This document shows, piece by piece, positions 9,447-18,745 of a DNA stretch of 64,000 nucleotides (position 1 is the first letter of the stretch; each line of letters begins with the position of its first letter). The notes beneath the pieces are model-generated. The model had not been told where the DNA came from. It made no database searches and was given only the letters and a program-made list of their open reading frames with translations. Source of the stretch: Alcanivorax profundi (GTDB taxonomy: Bacteria; Pseudomonadota; Gammaproteobacteria; Pseudomonadales; Alcanivoracaceae); assembly GCF_003597125.1 (NCBI RefSeq), contig NZ_QYYA01000002.1, forward strand, positions 372,001 through 436,000. The letters run 5' to 3'. Position numbers and translations under genes: made by a program.

Positions 9447-10447
9447 CACCAGGGACTCCCGTTGCCGCATTCCGCACGGACGGGGTCCACCTTGCAGCGC
9501 ACCTTTTTCATCCATGTCATCATTGCCGTGTCATAGACGCCCGCGTCTATCAGGAACAGCCGCGCGTCATTCATCATCTCGACATAGCGTTCCTGGTCCT
9601 TGTCCGGTGGCGGGTAGAAGAACAGCAGCTCATCCTCTGCTGCACGCACGACCTCCATGGCCTGCTCAAACTGGTCTGCAAAGTAGCGACGCGAACGCGC
9701 CATGAATTCGTCAGAAAAACGCTCATGGCGCAGCACCAACTGTAGAGTGAGCTGTACTGTGGCCATCTTCACGACCATGCCTTTCACCCCCACCCCGCGA
9801 TACAGCTCCAACGGGCGATAGGCCACCGCAGGGGCAGCGATCACATCCACCACCCCGTTATTGAATTTCGAGGAAAAGTTGCTGATATCCGACAGCTCCG
9901 GCCTCACGCCGATGCGCTCGGCCATCAGGGATTGAGCCCGGTCATTATCAAACACTGCCATGGTGTGGCCGGCCATCTTCTCCACACTGTTGATGGTGCG
10001 ATCGTTGATGAAGAGATAGGCCGCACCCAGCGGAAGGATGCCCGCGGTTTCATAGGCGCCATGGCGCAGGCTTGCCGCCAGCTTTGGGTGTGCCAGCAAT
10101 TCGATCAGCGCCTGTAGCGCCACGTAGGAATCCAGCCCACCGATGGCATCGACACTGCCGGAGAAGGGCACAAACTGGCGAGCACGGATGCCCGTCATCA
10201 TCAACCCATCGCAAAAGCCGGCCTTGAAATCCTCGGCCGCAACGCGCTCATCGGTGAAAACCCGGAGAGTGATTGGCGTGCCCCAGCTGGCAGCGGCGAT
10301 GCGGTAATCCTGCATCTGCTCCCATAGCTCACCCTGGGCGCCAATCAGACTGAAAACACACAGGGTATTGGCGGATGCGCGCGACGTTACCGCGCACAGC
10401 ATCATGGCTATCGCCAGCAGCAAGGCCAGACGTTTTATTATTATCAT
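9446..10447 (-). CDS. Putative periplasmic solute-binding protein (TRAP/DctP-like)
   Basis: About 333 residues with a signal peptide (MIIIKRLALLLAIAMMLCAV, cleaved near ASA), then alternating alpha/beta segments of a type II binding fold: a ligand-side GFCDGLMMTGIRARQF, the hinge KMAGHTMAVFDNDRAQ, and the C-terminal helix ARSRRYFADQFEQAMEVV typical of DctP-like proteins. ATG 10447 follows AAAGGGAC; an upstream TTG at 10462 is less likely. There are no TRAP membrane subunits nearby, so it may be an orphan binding or sensory protein. Pairing with the small secreted protein hints at a two-part periplasmic unit. Confidence 0.72.
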   Translation of the reverse strand: MIIIKRLALLLAIAMMLCAVTSRASANTLCVFSLIGAQGELWEQMQDYRIAAASWGTPITLRVFTDERVAAEDFKAGFCDGLMMTGIRARQFVPFSGSVDAIGGLDSYVALQALIELLAHPKLAASLRHGAYETAGILPLGAAYLFINDRTINSVEKMAGHTMAVFDNDRAQSLMAERIGVRPELSDISNFSSKFNNGVVDVIAAPAVAYRPLELYRGVGVKGMVVKMATVQLTLQLVLRHERFSDEFMARSRRYFADQFEQAMEVVRAAEDELLFFYPPPDKDQERYVEMMNDARLFLIDAGVYDTAMMTWMKKVRCKVDPVRAECGNGSPW

Positions 10448-10547
10448 GGTTGTCCCTTTCAAGCAGTGTCTTCAAGCAGAAGCGGTCTGCCAGAAAGGAG
10501 ACAAACCGGACCCATGCATCCTACTCTACCGGGGTACGCCTGCAACA

Positions 10548-11054
10548 CTAACCGGCTTGCCGGGCTCCGAGCTTGAGGGCGTCCAGCAAATCCCGCCCGG
10601 CACTGTGCAGCTCACGGATGTCCTTGAGGAAAAAAGTTTTCTTCGCTTCGGTCTGCACCACCAGCACGCCATAGAGAATGCTGTCATATTCGAGCGGGAT
10701 GCCCAGATAGCTCTGGAAGTGCTCTTCATCAGAACCGGGGATGTGATAGTAATCCGCATGGTTGCGAATCTCGCGAGCCACCACCGGGCTGCGGGAGCGC
10801 GCCACCTTGCCGGTCAAACCCTGCCGCCAGGAAAGCACCGCGCCCAGCGCCTTCTGGTTCAAGCCGCTGGTCGCCACGATCTCCAGCGTCTCGTTAACAA
10901 TATCGGCCTGATAGAGGCTGCACACCTGCACATTCAGCCGATTCTTGACCGCGTCGACGCGGGCCTGCATGAAATCCGGGGGTAAAGGCACGTTGATTCC
11001 TGTATTTGGGGAAAGCCTGGTGCTTTTGTCGTAGTGAGGACATTCAAGTTTCAT
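10548..11054 (-). CDS. Stand-alone GAF-domain protein
   Basis: A soluble protein of about 168 residues made almost wholly of one GAF domain: VKNRLNVQVCSLYQADI, LSWRQGLTGKVARSRSP, YLGIPLEYDSILYGVLVVQT and a closing helix. Similar GAF modules bind small ligands or sense redox state, but no output domain is present. The start is uncertain (11054, 11060 or 11081 in frame). It diverges from a TetR gene, with overlapping upstream regions. Confidence 0.8.
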   Translation of the reverse strand: MKLECPHYDKSTRLSPNTGINVPLPPDFMQARVDAVKNRLNVQVCSLYQADIVNETLEIVATSGLNQKALGAVLSWRQGLTGKVARSRSPVVAREIRNHADYYHIPGSDEEHFQSYLGIPLEYDSILYGVLVVQTEAKKTFFLKDIRELHSAGRDLLDALKLGARQAG

Positions 11055-11146
11055 GCCCATCCGCCGAATGCGACCGCGCAACGGGGCATCGGCAGCCGAG
11101 CCAAGCTTGGTTTACACTGTACGCCTGTTTGTCCGGAGCACCCAGC

Positions 11147-11764
11147 GTGGCCAAGAAAGCAAAGACCGACGCCGAAATCGCCGCCTTTCGCGAATCGGTT
11201 TGTGACGCGGCAACCCGCCTGTTTATTGAGCGCGGGCCCCAAAACGTGACCATGCGGCAGATTGCCAGTGAGCTGGGCGTCAGCCCGATGACCCCCTATC
11301 GCTATTTTAAGGACAAGGACGAAATCCTGGCCGCCGTGAGGGCGGCGGCCTTCAACCGTTTCTCGGAAGGCCTGGAGGCCGCCGTGGCCAATGCCCCGGA
11401 TGCTCGCAGCATGGGCCGTGCGGTAGGGGATGCCTACGTGGACTTTGCCACTCGCTATCCCGCCGCCTACCAACTGATCTTCACGCTGAACCAGCCCAAT
11501 GAAGAGCGCTACCCGGAACTGCGGGCCGCCAACGCCCGCGCCCAGGAGAATATGGTGGATTATGTCCGCCGCATGATCGCCGCCGGCTTGCTGGAAGGCG
11601 ATGCCCAGCTGATCGGCTACATGTTCTGGGCCTCACTGCACGGCATCGTGGTGCTGGACCTGGGCAGCGGCCTGCGCGGCATGGATGGCCACACCCTGCG
11701 CGAGAAAATCATGCGCACCCTTTACGCAGGCATGAAAGTGCACCCTCCCCGTCTCGACGACTAG
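11147..11764 (+). CDS. TetR-family transcriptional regulator
   Basis: Translation from GTG 11147 (MAKKAKTDAEIAAFRESV) gives 205 residues; GGAG stands at a fitting distance before it, and earlier in-frame codons encode no conserved sequence. Residues 12-60 hold the TetR HTH (IASELGVSPMTPYRYFKDKDE); the rest is a helical ligand domain with the WHG-like pattern YMFWASLHGIVVLDLGSGL. It lies just before nitronate monooxygenase, NTF2-like and YheT genes and may control them; this is positional inference. Confidence 0.9.
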   Translation: MAKKAKTDAEIAAFRESVCDAATRLFIERGPQNVTMRQIASELGVSPMTPYRYFKDKDEILAAVRAAAFNRFSEGLEAAVANAPDARSMGRAVGDAYVDFATRYPAAYQLIFTLNQPNEERYPELRAANARAQENMVDYVRRMIAAGLLEGDAQLIGYMFWASLHGIVVLDLGSGLRGMDGHTLREKIMRTLYAGMKVHPPRLDD

Positions 11765-11882
11765 TTTCACGCCGCGCAGACAAACGGGACTTGACCGCAC
11801 AAAAATATACGGTGTAAATTTTACTGGTATTCCATTATGCCCCGCCTGTATACCCGGGGCCTTTTTTTGAGAGGACCTCCGC

Positions 11883-12845
11883 ATGTCATTGCCAGAATCC
11901 ATTCGCTCTCGTCTCCGCGTGCCGGTGATGGGCTCCCCCCTGTTCATCATTTCCAACCCGGATCTGGTGCTGGCCCAGTGCAAAGCCGGAATCATCGGCT
12001 CTTTCCCGTCGCTGAACGCCCGCCCGCTGTCCCAGCTGGATGAGTGGCTGCACCGCATTACCGAAGAGCTGGCAGCCTGGGATCGCGACCACCCGGATCA
12101 ACCGTCCGCCCCGTTCGCCGTCAACCAGATTGTGCATCGCTCCAACGACCGTCTCGAAAAAGACCTGGAGTTGTGCGCCAAGTACAAGGTGCCCATGGTG
12201 ATCACTTCCCTGGGCGCCCGCGAAGAAGTCAACCAGGCGGTCCACGGCTGGGGCGGCATCGTCATGCACGATGTGATTAACAACCGCTTTGGCCGCAAGG
12301 CCATTGAGAAAGGCGCCGATGGCCTGATCGCCGTGGCTGCAGGTGCCGGTGGTCACGCAGGCACCCAGTCACCCTTCGCGCTGATCCAGGAACTGCGCGA
12401 GTGGTTCGACGGCCCGCTGGCCCTGTCCGGTTCCATCGCCAACGGCCGCGCCGTTCTTGCCGCCCAGGCCATGGGCGCGGATCTGGCCTACATCGGCTCC
12501 ATGTTCATTGCCACCGAAGAAGCCAACGCAGACCAGGCCTACAAGCAGATGATCGTGGACAGCAGCGCCGAAGATATCGTCTACAGCAACCTGTTCACCG
12601 GAGTGCACGGCAACTACCTGGCCCCGTCCATCATCAATGCTGGCATGGACCCAACCAACCTGCCGGAAAGTGACCCGTCTGCCATGGACTTCGGATCCGG
12701 TGGCAACAGCGACAAAAAGGCATGGAAAGATATCTGGGGCTGCGGCCAGGGTATCGGCGCGGTGGAAACCATCGGCAGTGCCGGCGACGCCGTTGCCCGC
12801 CTTGCCGAAGAATACGCCCAGGCCAAGCAGGCTCTGCTGGGCTAA
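11883..12845 (+). CDS. Nitronate monooxygenase / 2-nitropropane dioxygenase-like flavoprotein
   Basis: A 320-residue FMN-dependent TIM-barrel oxidoreductase. The FMN-phosphate region is visible as AAGAGGHAGTQSPFALIQEL and SGSIANGRAVLAAQAMGADL followed by YIGSMFIATEEA, all standard for this family, and the N-terminus PVMGSPLFIISNPDLV matches the first strand. Such enzymes oxidise alkyl nitronates to carbonyl compound and nitrite, though many members have unknown natural substrates. GAGAGG precedes the ATG. A small NTF2-fold gene follows after 11 bases, so they are likely co-transcribed. Confidence 0.9.
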   Translation: MSLPESIRSRLRVPVMGSPLFIISNPDLVLAQCKAGIIGSFPSLNARPLSQLDEWLHRITEELAAWDRDHPDQPSAPFAVNQIVHRSNDRLEKDLELCAKYKVPMVITSLGAREEVNQAVHGWGGIVMHDVINNRFGRKAIEKGADGLIAVAAGAGGHAGTQSPFALIQELREWFDGPLALSGSIANGRAVLAAQAMGADLAYIGSMFIATEEANADQAYKQMIVDSSAEDIVYSNLFTGVHGNYLAPSIINAGMDPTNLPESDPSAMDFGSGGNSDKKAWKDIWGCGQGIGAVETIGSAGDAVARLAEEYAQAKQALLG

Positions 12846-12856
12846 CCGGAGGCAAT

Positions 12857-13240
12857 ATGAACGGACTAAACGCCTGGCATGAGGTGGTCAAAAGCAAAAG
12901 CAGTGACCAGCTTCAACAGCTGGTCGCCGACGACGCCGTGTTCCATTCTCCGCTGGTGCATACCCCCCAGGCAGGCAAATCTCTCACGGTTGCCTACCTG
13001 ACGGCAGCCATGCATGTACTGGCTAACGACAGTTTCCACTACGTGCGGGAAGTGAGTGAGGGGCCGCATTCCATTCTGGAATTCGCCCTTGAGCTGGAGG
13101 GTATCGCCGTGAACGGTGTCGACATGATTACCTGGAACGACGAGGGAAAAATCATCGATTTCAAAGTGATGATTCGTCCCTACAAGGCCATCGAAACGGT
13201 ACGCACGCGTATGGCCGCGATGCTGGAAGCACTGAAATAA
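12857..13240 (+). CDS. NTF2-like / SnoaL-fold protein
   Basis: A 127-residue protein starting MNGLNAWHEVVKSKSSDQLQ; the helix then beta order with HSPLVHTPQAGKS, a central FALELEGIAVNGVDMITWND and final strand KIIDFKVMIRPYKAIETV is the NTF2/SnoaL cone fold. These small proteins serve as isomerases, hydrolases or binding domains; the substrate is unknown. GGAGG precedes the start. It sits between the flavoprotein and a hydrolase gene, in one probable operon. Confidence 0.85.
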   Translation: MNGLNAWHEVVKSKSSDQLQQLVADDAVFHSPLVHTPQAGKSLTVAYLTAAMHVLANDSFHYVREVSEGPHSILEFALELEGIAVNGVDMITWNDEGKIIDFKVMIRPYKAIETVRTRMAAMLEALK

Positions 13241-13262
13241 CATCGTCGGAGGTGAGGGGCAC

Positions 13263-14381
13263 ATGGGGCTGTTTATCACCATGCTGCTGGTCGCTGTGAC
13301 CGTCGGCTATTACCTGACCCGGGTTGCCCTGCCTCCCCGATTGATCTACCAGGATAACGAGGCCAACCGCCAATCGGTGGCCTCAATACCCGCTCTGACA
13401 CAACGTTATTCGCCCACCCCCTGGCTGGCAAACACGCACCTGCAACTGATTTTTCTTGGGCTGAAAAAAGCCTTTGGGCGCCGCCTTCAGTACGACAGCC
13501 ACGATATCCTGACCATGGCCGATGGCGGCACTACCGCTCTCTACTGGCTCGGCGAGAGTTTGCCCGAACAGACGCCCACTCTGCTGGTTCTGCATACTAT
13601 TACAGGCTCTCCTCACAGCATGCGGGGACTGGTTCGTGACCTTCAGTTGCGCACCGGCTGGCGCGTGGTGGTATGCACCCGACGTGGCCATGCAGAACTG
13701 CCGCTGACGGCCCCCCGCATCAACACCCTCGGCGACACCGCAGATCTACGCGAGCAACTTGCCGTTATCACGCAGCGCTACCCGCATTCGCCATTGTACG
13801 CGGTGGGCATTTCTGCCGGCTCCGGTTTGTTGGTGCGCTATCTGGGAGAGGAAGGCCACAACACTCCCATTCAGGGAGCCATGGCCTACTGCCCGGGCTA
13901 CAACGTAGAAGTGGCGTTTCTTCGCTCGCGCCCCCCCTACAACCGCATGATGGCCCGCAAGCTCGCTCGCACCTTTGTTACGCCCTACGCCGACCAGTTT
14001 TCCACCAAGCCCGGTTATCAGCAGTGCGCACAAGCAAACGACTTGCAGAGTTTTCACGAGCATATTCATGCTCTGGCAGGCTACCCCAGCCAGAGCGCGT
14101 ACCTGGAGGCCTGCAACCCGGTGGGTGTAATGAAGAGCATCGTCACTCCGATGCTGATTCTGAACGCCGAAGATGATCCCGTCTGCGTCATCGAGAATGC
14201 CGACGAACACATTCCACTGATCAGGCAGCTTCCCCATGCCATTCTGGCGATAACACGGCGCGGCAGTCATTGTGCTTATTTTTCTGGCTGGCGCCCTCGC
14301 AGCTGGGCCAATGCCGTCATGGCGGATTATTTCATGCACCTGAACCAACAACGTCAGGCAACCGCACCGCTCAACCACTGA
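13263..14381 (+). CDS. YheT-family alpha/beta hydrolase
   Basis: A 372-residue hydrolase with an N-terminal hydrophobic helix (FITMLLVAVTVGYYLT) that may anchor it. The nucleophile elbow is GISAGSG with Ser184; the catalytic acid probably lies in NAEDDPV and the histidine in RRGSHCAYF near the C-terminus. The block RRGHAELPLT is typical of the UPF0017/YheT group. The substrate is probably a lipid or ester; this is family knowledge, not visible here. AGGTGAGGGG precedes the start. It is convergent with the potassium-channel gene. Confidence 0.87.
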   Translation: MGLFITMLLVAVTVGYYLTRVALPPRLIYQDNEANRQSVASIPALTQRYSPTPWLANTHLQLIFLGLKKAFGRRLQYDSHDILTMADGGTTALYWLGESLPEQTPTLLVLHTITGSPHSMRGLVRDLQLRTGWRVVVCTRRGHAELPLTAPRINTLGDTADLREQLAVITQRYPHSPLYAVGISAGSGLLVRYLGEEGHNTPIQGAMAYCPGYNVEVAFLRSRPPYNRMMARKLARTFVTPYADQFSTKPGYQQCAQANDLQSFHEHIHALAGYPSQSAYLEACNPVGVMKSIVTPMLILNAEDDPVCVIENADEHIPLIRQLPHAILAITRRGSHCAYFSGWRPRSWANAVMADYFMHLNQQRQATAPLNH

Positions 14382-14387
14382 CCCGTT

Positions 14388-14720
14388 TTAAAGCGGTCTG
14401 GCGCCCGGCATATAATGATGAAAAGCCTCGGTGGCTGCCGCCACCGTGACCGCCACAAATACGCCGGTGAACATAATCCCGAGCGTTGCCACCAGCAGTG
14501 CCAGCAACTTGCTCTTGCGGCAGGAAGGGCGTAAGTCGCCATATCCCACCGTCAACGCAGTAATAAAGGACCAGTAAAACGCATCGAAACGGCTCCAGCC
14601 TTCCATGCGTCCAACCCATTGTCCCAGCAACGTGATAATCAGAAAAAAAGATAATAAAAGAGGATAACCCAAGCCCATGGCGCTAAAAAAAAGCTCAAGA
14701 AAAATCAGGGTAAATTCCAT
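14388..14720 (-). CDS. Small two-helix potassium channel protein
   Basis: A 110-residue membrane protein with a helix at about 15-35, a pore loop with the K+ selectivity filter TVGYGD (57-62), and a second helix at about 70-95. This is the Ion_trans_2/KcsA-like layout without cytosolic RCK domain. It would form a tetrameric K+ channel in the inner membrane. It is a single gene, convergent with the hydrolase, 23 bases downstream of the rlmI stop side. Confidence 0.87.
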   Translation of the reverse strand: MEFTLIFLELFFSAMGLGYPLLLSFFLIITLLGQWVGRMEGWSRFDAFYWSFITALTVGYGDLRPSCRKSKLLALLVATLGIMFTGVFVAVTVAAATEAFHHYMPGARPL

Positions 14721-14743
14721 TTATCCGCCCTTCCCAGTTGCTA

Positions 14744-15946
14744 TCAGTACGAAAAATTCACCCGACATATCCAGCTCTTGAGATACGCTGTTTCCGCAAT
14801 CGCCGGGTGCACCGGGTGGTCTGGCCCCTGGCCTTCATAGCCAATAATCTGAATGCTGCGATCAATATGGCGAGCACTTGAATGGATCACATCCAGCAGG
14901 CGGCTGGCAGGCATATGCATGGAGCACGATGCCGACACCAGATAGCCTCCCGGTTTTACCAACCGCATGGCCAACTCGTTAATCGCGTGGTAACCGGCCA
15001 ACCCGTTCTTGAAATCCTTTTTGCGCTTCACAAACGCCGGCGGGTCAAGAATGACCAGATCGTATTTTTCACCGTCGGCAATCAATTGTTTCATGGCAGC
15101 AAAGGCATCGCCCTGAATGGAACCCACCTTGTCGCCAACCCCATTTAACTCCGCATTGCGGTGAACATACTCAATGGCGGCCTCTGAGGCATCCACACAA
15201 GTAACCGACTCTGCACCGGCAAGCGCGGCCTGTACCCCCCAACCACCACAGTAGGAGAACACGTCCAGTACACGGGCACCTTTGGCCAACGGCGCCACTT
15301 TCTGACGTGCCGCGCGGTGGTCATAAAACCAGCCTGTCTTTTGTCCTTCCGCCAGTGGCGCAGTAAAGTGCGCCCCGTTTTCCGTCAGGGACACGTTATC
15401 CAGCAACTCTCCTTTCAGCGCCCTGGTGTAGCGGTCCATCCCTTCAATTTCTCGGGCAGCCGCTTCGTTCTTGGCAATGATATGAGAGGGACTCAATACC
15501 GCATCCAGTGCACTGACGATAACGTCCAGGTGCGCCTCCATGGCGCCAGACCCTGTTTGCACCACCAGCACATCGTTGAAACGATCCACCACCAGCCCGG
15601 GCAACCCATCAGCCTCACCATAGATCAACCGGTAGCAGGGGTCGCTGAACAACGTCTCGCGCAGCGCCAGCGCCTGCTCGATGCGCTTCTTGAAAAAGCT
15701 GCGGGAAAGTTCCTGCTTCACATCACGACTGTAGACCCGGGCGGCAATCAACGAATGAGGGCTGAGCAGCGCACGCCCCAGCGGCTTGCCGCGACTGTCT
15801 TCCACCACGCAGGCTGCGCCGGCGGGCAACTCTTTCAAGGGTGTCTGGCGGGTGTCGATCTCGTTGGCATAGATCCACAAGTGGCCGGCCTTGAGACGGC
15901 GTTCTTCGTTTTTACGCAGGCGGATAACAGGGGTGGCTTCAGTCAT
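14744..15946 (-). CDS. rlmI: 23S rRNA m5C1962 methyltransferase RlmI-like
   Basis: A 400-residue SAM-dependent methyltransferase starting MTEATPVIRLRKNEERRLKA; the N-terminal PUA-like domain contains GHLWIYANEID, and the Rossmann catalytic part contains VLDVFSYCGGWGVQAALAGA (SAM site), LVILDPPAFVKRKKDF and VSASCSMHM with the catalytic cysteine. Both the length and the order match RlmI (YccW). An open frame extends upstream to 16162 but encodes no family sequence, so ATG 15946 is chosen. Confidence 0.9.
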   Translation of the reverse strand: MTEATPVIRLRKNEERRLKAGHLWIYANEIDTRQTPLKELPAGAACVVEDSRGKPLGRALLSPHSLIAARVYSRDVKQELSRSFFKKRIEQALALRETLFSDPCYRLIYGEADGLPGLVVDRFNDVLVVQTGSGAMEAHLDVIVSALDAVLSPSHIIAKNEAAAREIEGMDRYTRALKGELLDNVSLTENGAHFTAPLAEGQKTGWFYDHRAARQKVAPLAKGARVLDVFSYCGGWGVQAALAGAESVTCVDASEAAIEYVHRNAELNGVGDKVGSIQGDAFAAMKQLIADGEKYDLVILDPPAFVKRKKDFKNGLAGYHAINELAMRLVKPGGYLVSASCSMHMPASRLLDVIHSSARHIDRSIQIIGYEGQGPDHPVHPAIAETAYLKSWICRVNFSY

Positions 15947-16091
15947 GGTGTCAACAAACGGCTGGCGGGAAGGACGCATGATAGCACAGGGGCGATGATG
16001 TCTGGTGGCGGGAGCGGCGGCTCCACCGCGCAACAGCCCGGATGACGGGAATCGCGGTCGAACGACCGCTGCCACCGTTATGGGTACCCCC

Positions 16092-16164
16092 GTGTGAGAG
16101 CGCTTGCACGCGGCATGCCTTGTCAGCGCCGAGAGAGGCTTCATTTGCAAGCAAACTCCCACAC
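16092..16164. repeat. Imperfect inverted repeat in the rlmI-amtB intergenic region (REP-like)
   Basis: GTGTGAGAGCGCTTGCA and TGCAAGCAAACTCCCACAC face each other across about 37 bases. The 352-base gap from 15947 to 16298 holds this repeat, a further GC-rich palindrome around 16010-16030, and the amtB terminator; no gene is seen. It looks like a dispersed REP-type element. Confidence 0.5.
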
Positions 16165-16234
16165 CAGGACTGACAGTCCCCTCCGCCCAATTCCGGGCCT
16201 GCCAACTTTCCCGCTACTCCGCGATAAACAAAAA

Positions 16235-16260
16235 AGCCCCGGCCAATTGGCCGGGGCTTT
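16235..16260 (-). terminator. Rho-independent terminator of glnK-amtB
   Basis: AGCCCCGGCC-AATT-GGCCGGGGCT, a perfect 10-bp stem, with a run of A on its left that reads as a U-tract for leftward transcripts. It lies 39 bases past the amtB stop. Confidence 0.88.
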
Positions 16261-16298
16261 CATGTTGCGTGACGCGTGTTGCTTGTTGCGTCCGGTAC

Positions 16299-17558
16299 TT
16301 AACCCTTCACGAATTCCGGGTAGGCTTCCATACCGCAGTCTGCGATATCCATGCCTTCGTACTCTTCCTCTTCGCTGACACGGATGCCCATGACCGCTTT
16401 CAGGATGCCCCACACGACCAGGCTGGCAACGAATACCCAGATGAAGATGGTAGCGGCACCGATCAGCTGACCAGAGAAGCTCACATCACCGTTGGTTACC
16501 GGTACCAGCATCAGGCCCAGGAAACCCACCACACCGTGTACGGAGATTGCACCTACCGGATCGTCGATCTTCAGCTTGTCCAGAGTCAGGATGCTGAAGA
16601 CTACCAGCACACCACCCAGGGCACCGAACAGAGTCGCTTGCAGCGCGCTCGGGGTAGACGGCTCGGCAGTGATCGCAACCAGACCGGCCAGAGCACCGTT
16701 CAGCAGCATGGTCAGGTCAGCCTTGCCGAACAGGATGCGGGCAACGATCAGGGCGGCGATAGCACCACCGGCAGCAGCGGTGTTGGTGTTCAGGAATACC
16801 ATGGCCACAGAGTGTGCGTTGGCAGCATCACCCAGCTTCAGTACAGAACCACCGTTGAAGCCGAACCAGCCCATCCACAGGATGAAGGTACCCAGAGCGG
16901 CCAGCGGCAGGTTGGAACCCGGAATCGCGTGAACTTCACCGTTCGGGCCGTACTTGCCTTTACGAGCGCCCAGCAGCAGAACACCGGCCAGGGCAGCAGC
17001 AGCACCCGCCATGTGAACGATGCCGGAACCCGCGAAGTCAGAGAAGCCCAGGTCGCCCAGGTTGTACATGCCGAAGACTTCAGCACCACCCCAGGTCCAG
17101 GAACCTTCCAGCGGGTAGATCACGCCAGTCATGACAACAGCGAAGATCAGGAAAGCCCACAGCTTCATGCGCTCTGCTACCGCACCAGACACGATGGACA
17201 TGGCAGTCGCCACGAACACGACCTGGAAGAAGAAGTCAGAAGCACCAGAGTAAACGGAGTCACCGTCGAAGCCGTTCTCAGCAGAAGCGCTCAGCACCCC
17301 AGCCAGATCGAAGTCGGCGATGCCGCTCAGGAAGATGTCACCGCCGTACATGATGGCGTAACCGCACACCAGGTACATGATGCAGCTAATGGCAAACAGC
17401 GCCACGTTCTTGGTGAGAATTTCGGTGGTGTTCTTGGCACGCACCAGACCGGCTTCCAGCATGGCAAAGCCGGCAGCCATCCACATTACCAATGCGCCAC
17501 ACACCAGAAAATAAAAGGTGTCCATGGCGTACTGAAGTTCAAAGATTTGATTTTCCAC
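16299..17558 (-). CDS. amtB: Ammonium transporter AmtB
   Basis: Inner-membrane trimeric ammonium channel, about 419 residues, eleven helices. Visible marks include the twin start YAMDTFYFLVCGALVMWMAA, the Amt block DFAGSGIVHMAGAAAALAG, FILWMGWFGFNGGS, and the helix with AISVHGVVGFLG carrying the second pore histidine. I chose GTG 17558 because GGAGGG lies seven bases before it; an in-frame ATG at 17594 would add twelve residues. It follows glnK in one operon, the standard arrangement in which GlnK blocks AmtB when nitrogen is plentiful. Confidence 0.93.
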   Translation of the reverse strand: MENQIFELQYAMDTFYFLVCGALVMWMAAGFAMLEAGLVRAKNTTEILTKNVALFAISCIMYLVCGYAIMYGGDIFLSGIADFDLAGVLSASAENGFDGDSVYSGASDFFFQVVFVATAMSIVSGAVAERMKLWAFLIFAVVMTGVIYPLEGSWTWGGAEVFGMYNLGDLGFSDFAGSGIVHMAGAAAALAGVLLLGARKGKYGPNGEVHAIPGSNLPLAALGTFILWMGWFGFNGGSVLKLGDAANAHSVAMVFLNTNTAAAGGAIAALIVARILFGKADLTMLLNGALAGLVAITAEPSTPSALQATLFGALGGVLVVFSILTLDKLKIDDPVGAISVHGVVGFLGLMLVPVTNGDVSFSGQLIGAATIFIWVFVASLVVWGILKAVMGIRVSEEEEYEGMDIADCGMEAYPEFVKG

Positions 17559-17629
17559 AATGCAACCCTCCGGAAATGGAAGCGTGTTTTTCAAGCCCTG
17601 GCATGGGTCGGTTCAAAACACGGTAAAAC

Positions 17630-18067
<438 letters not shown>

Positions 18068-18071
18068 TTAG

Positions 18072-18087
18072 TGCACGACCCATGCCA
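18072..18087 (-). promoter_or_regulatory. Sigma-54 (-24/-12) promoter of glnK-amtB
   Basis: On the minus strand TGGCATGGGTCGTGCA has GG and GC exactly 12 bases apart, matching the -24/-12 consensus TGGCAC-N5-TTGCW apart from two positions. It lies about 100 bases upstream of glnK. Sigma-54 control with NtrC is the rule for glnK-amtB. Confidence 0.82.
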
Positions 18088-18164
18088 GTTTTTGAAAATC
18101 ATGCAAATTCAGGGGGTTAACCTGTGTCCCTGGCGTTGCCGCCGGGGAAAACGCGCCATTATAG

Positions 18165-18198
18165 CGCACCACATTGGGGCAGGCTCCGGTTTGGTGCA
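18165..18198. promoter_or_regulatory. Two NtrC-like enhancer sites upstream of the sigma-54 promoter
   Basis: CGCACCACATTGGGGCA (18165-18181) resembles the NtrC consensus TGCACC-N5-GGTGCA with two differences. Next to it, on the minus strand, TGCACC-AAACC-GGAGCC (18182-18198) has one perfect half. They lie roughly 110-130 bases upstream of the expected start point, the usual place for NtrC enhancers. Confidence 0.6.
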
Positions 18199-18306
18199 GC
18201 ACGGTTCCGGGCGGCACTGTCGGTGCCCCAATCGCACACACCGTGCTACCATCGCCGACACATTACAAGCCGTGCCTGCCCTGACAGGACAATGCCGGAG
18301 TTCCCC

Positions 18307-18546
18307 ATGCCTGACCAGCCTTTCATTGACCGCCTGATGGCCGATATCAGCCGCCGCCTGCCTACCGATCTGGGGGGGCTGCGCAGTGAAGTGGAGCGCA
18401 ACATTCGCAGCGTGCTGGCCGAGACCGTCAGCCGTCTGGACCTGATTACCCGGGAAGAGTTCGACATTCAGCAACAAGTGCTGCTGCGCACCCGCGAAAA
18501 ACTGGAAGCGCTGGAGAAACAGGTCGCCGAGCTGGAAAAGCCCTGA
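18307..18546 (+). CDS. ubiK: UbiK-family accessory factor (BMFP domain)
   Basis: A 79-residue protein MPDQPFIDRLMADISRRLP with an amphipathic N-terminal helix and a C-terminal coiled coil (REKLEALEKQVAELEKP). This is the BMFP/UbiK family (YqiC), which trimerises and helps the UbiJ lipid-binding protein in aerobic ubiquinone synthesis. CCGGAG stands before the ATG at 18307; another ATG at 18292 is too close to that site. Confidence 0.88.
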   Translation: MPDQPFIDRLMADISRRLPTDLGGLRSEVERNIRSVLAETVSRLDLITREEFDIQQQVLLRTREKLEALEKQVAELEKP

Positions 18547-18745
18547 TGCCCCCCGGGGGTGCAGTCGTGCTCCCACTTTGCTTTATTCCCTTGCGCTATT
18601 TTCGTTAGCGCAGAACTGTATTTCCCCTGTTGCAACTTGCTGCCTAAGCTGAAAAGACAACCCCCCTTTCTGGAGCCGGCAAGGCTCGCCAACCGCGTGC
18701 CCGGCGGCTCCCCGGTCCCGAATACCCTTTCGGGAGGAGGTGCAC

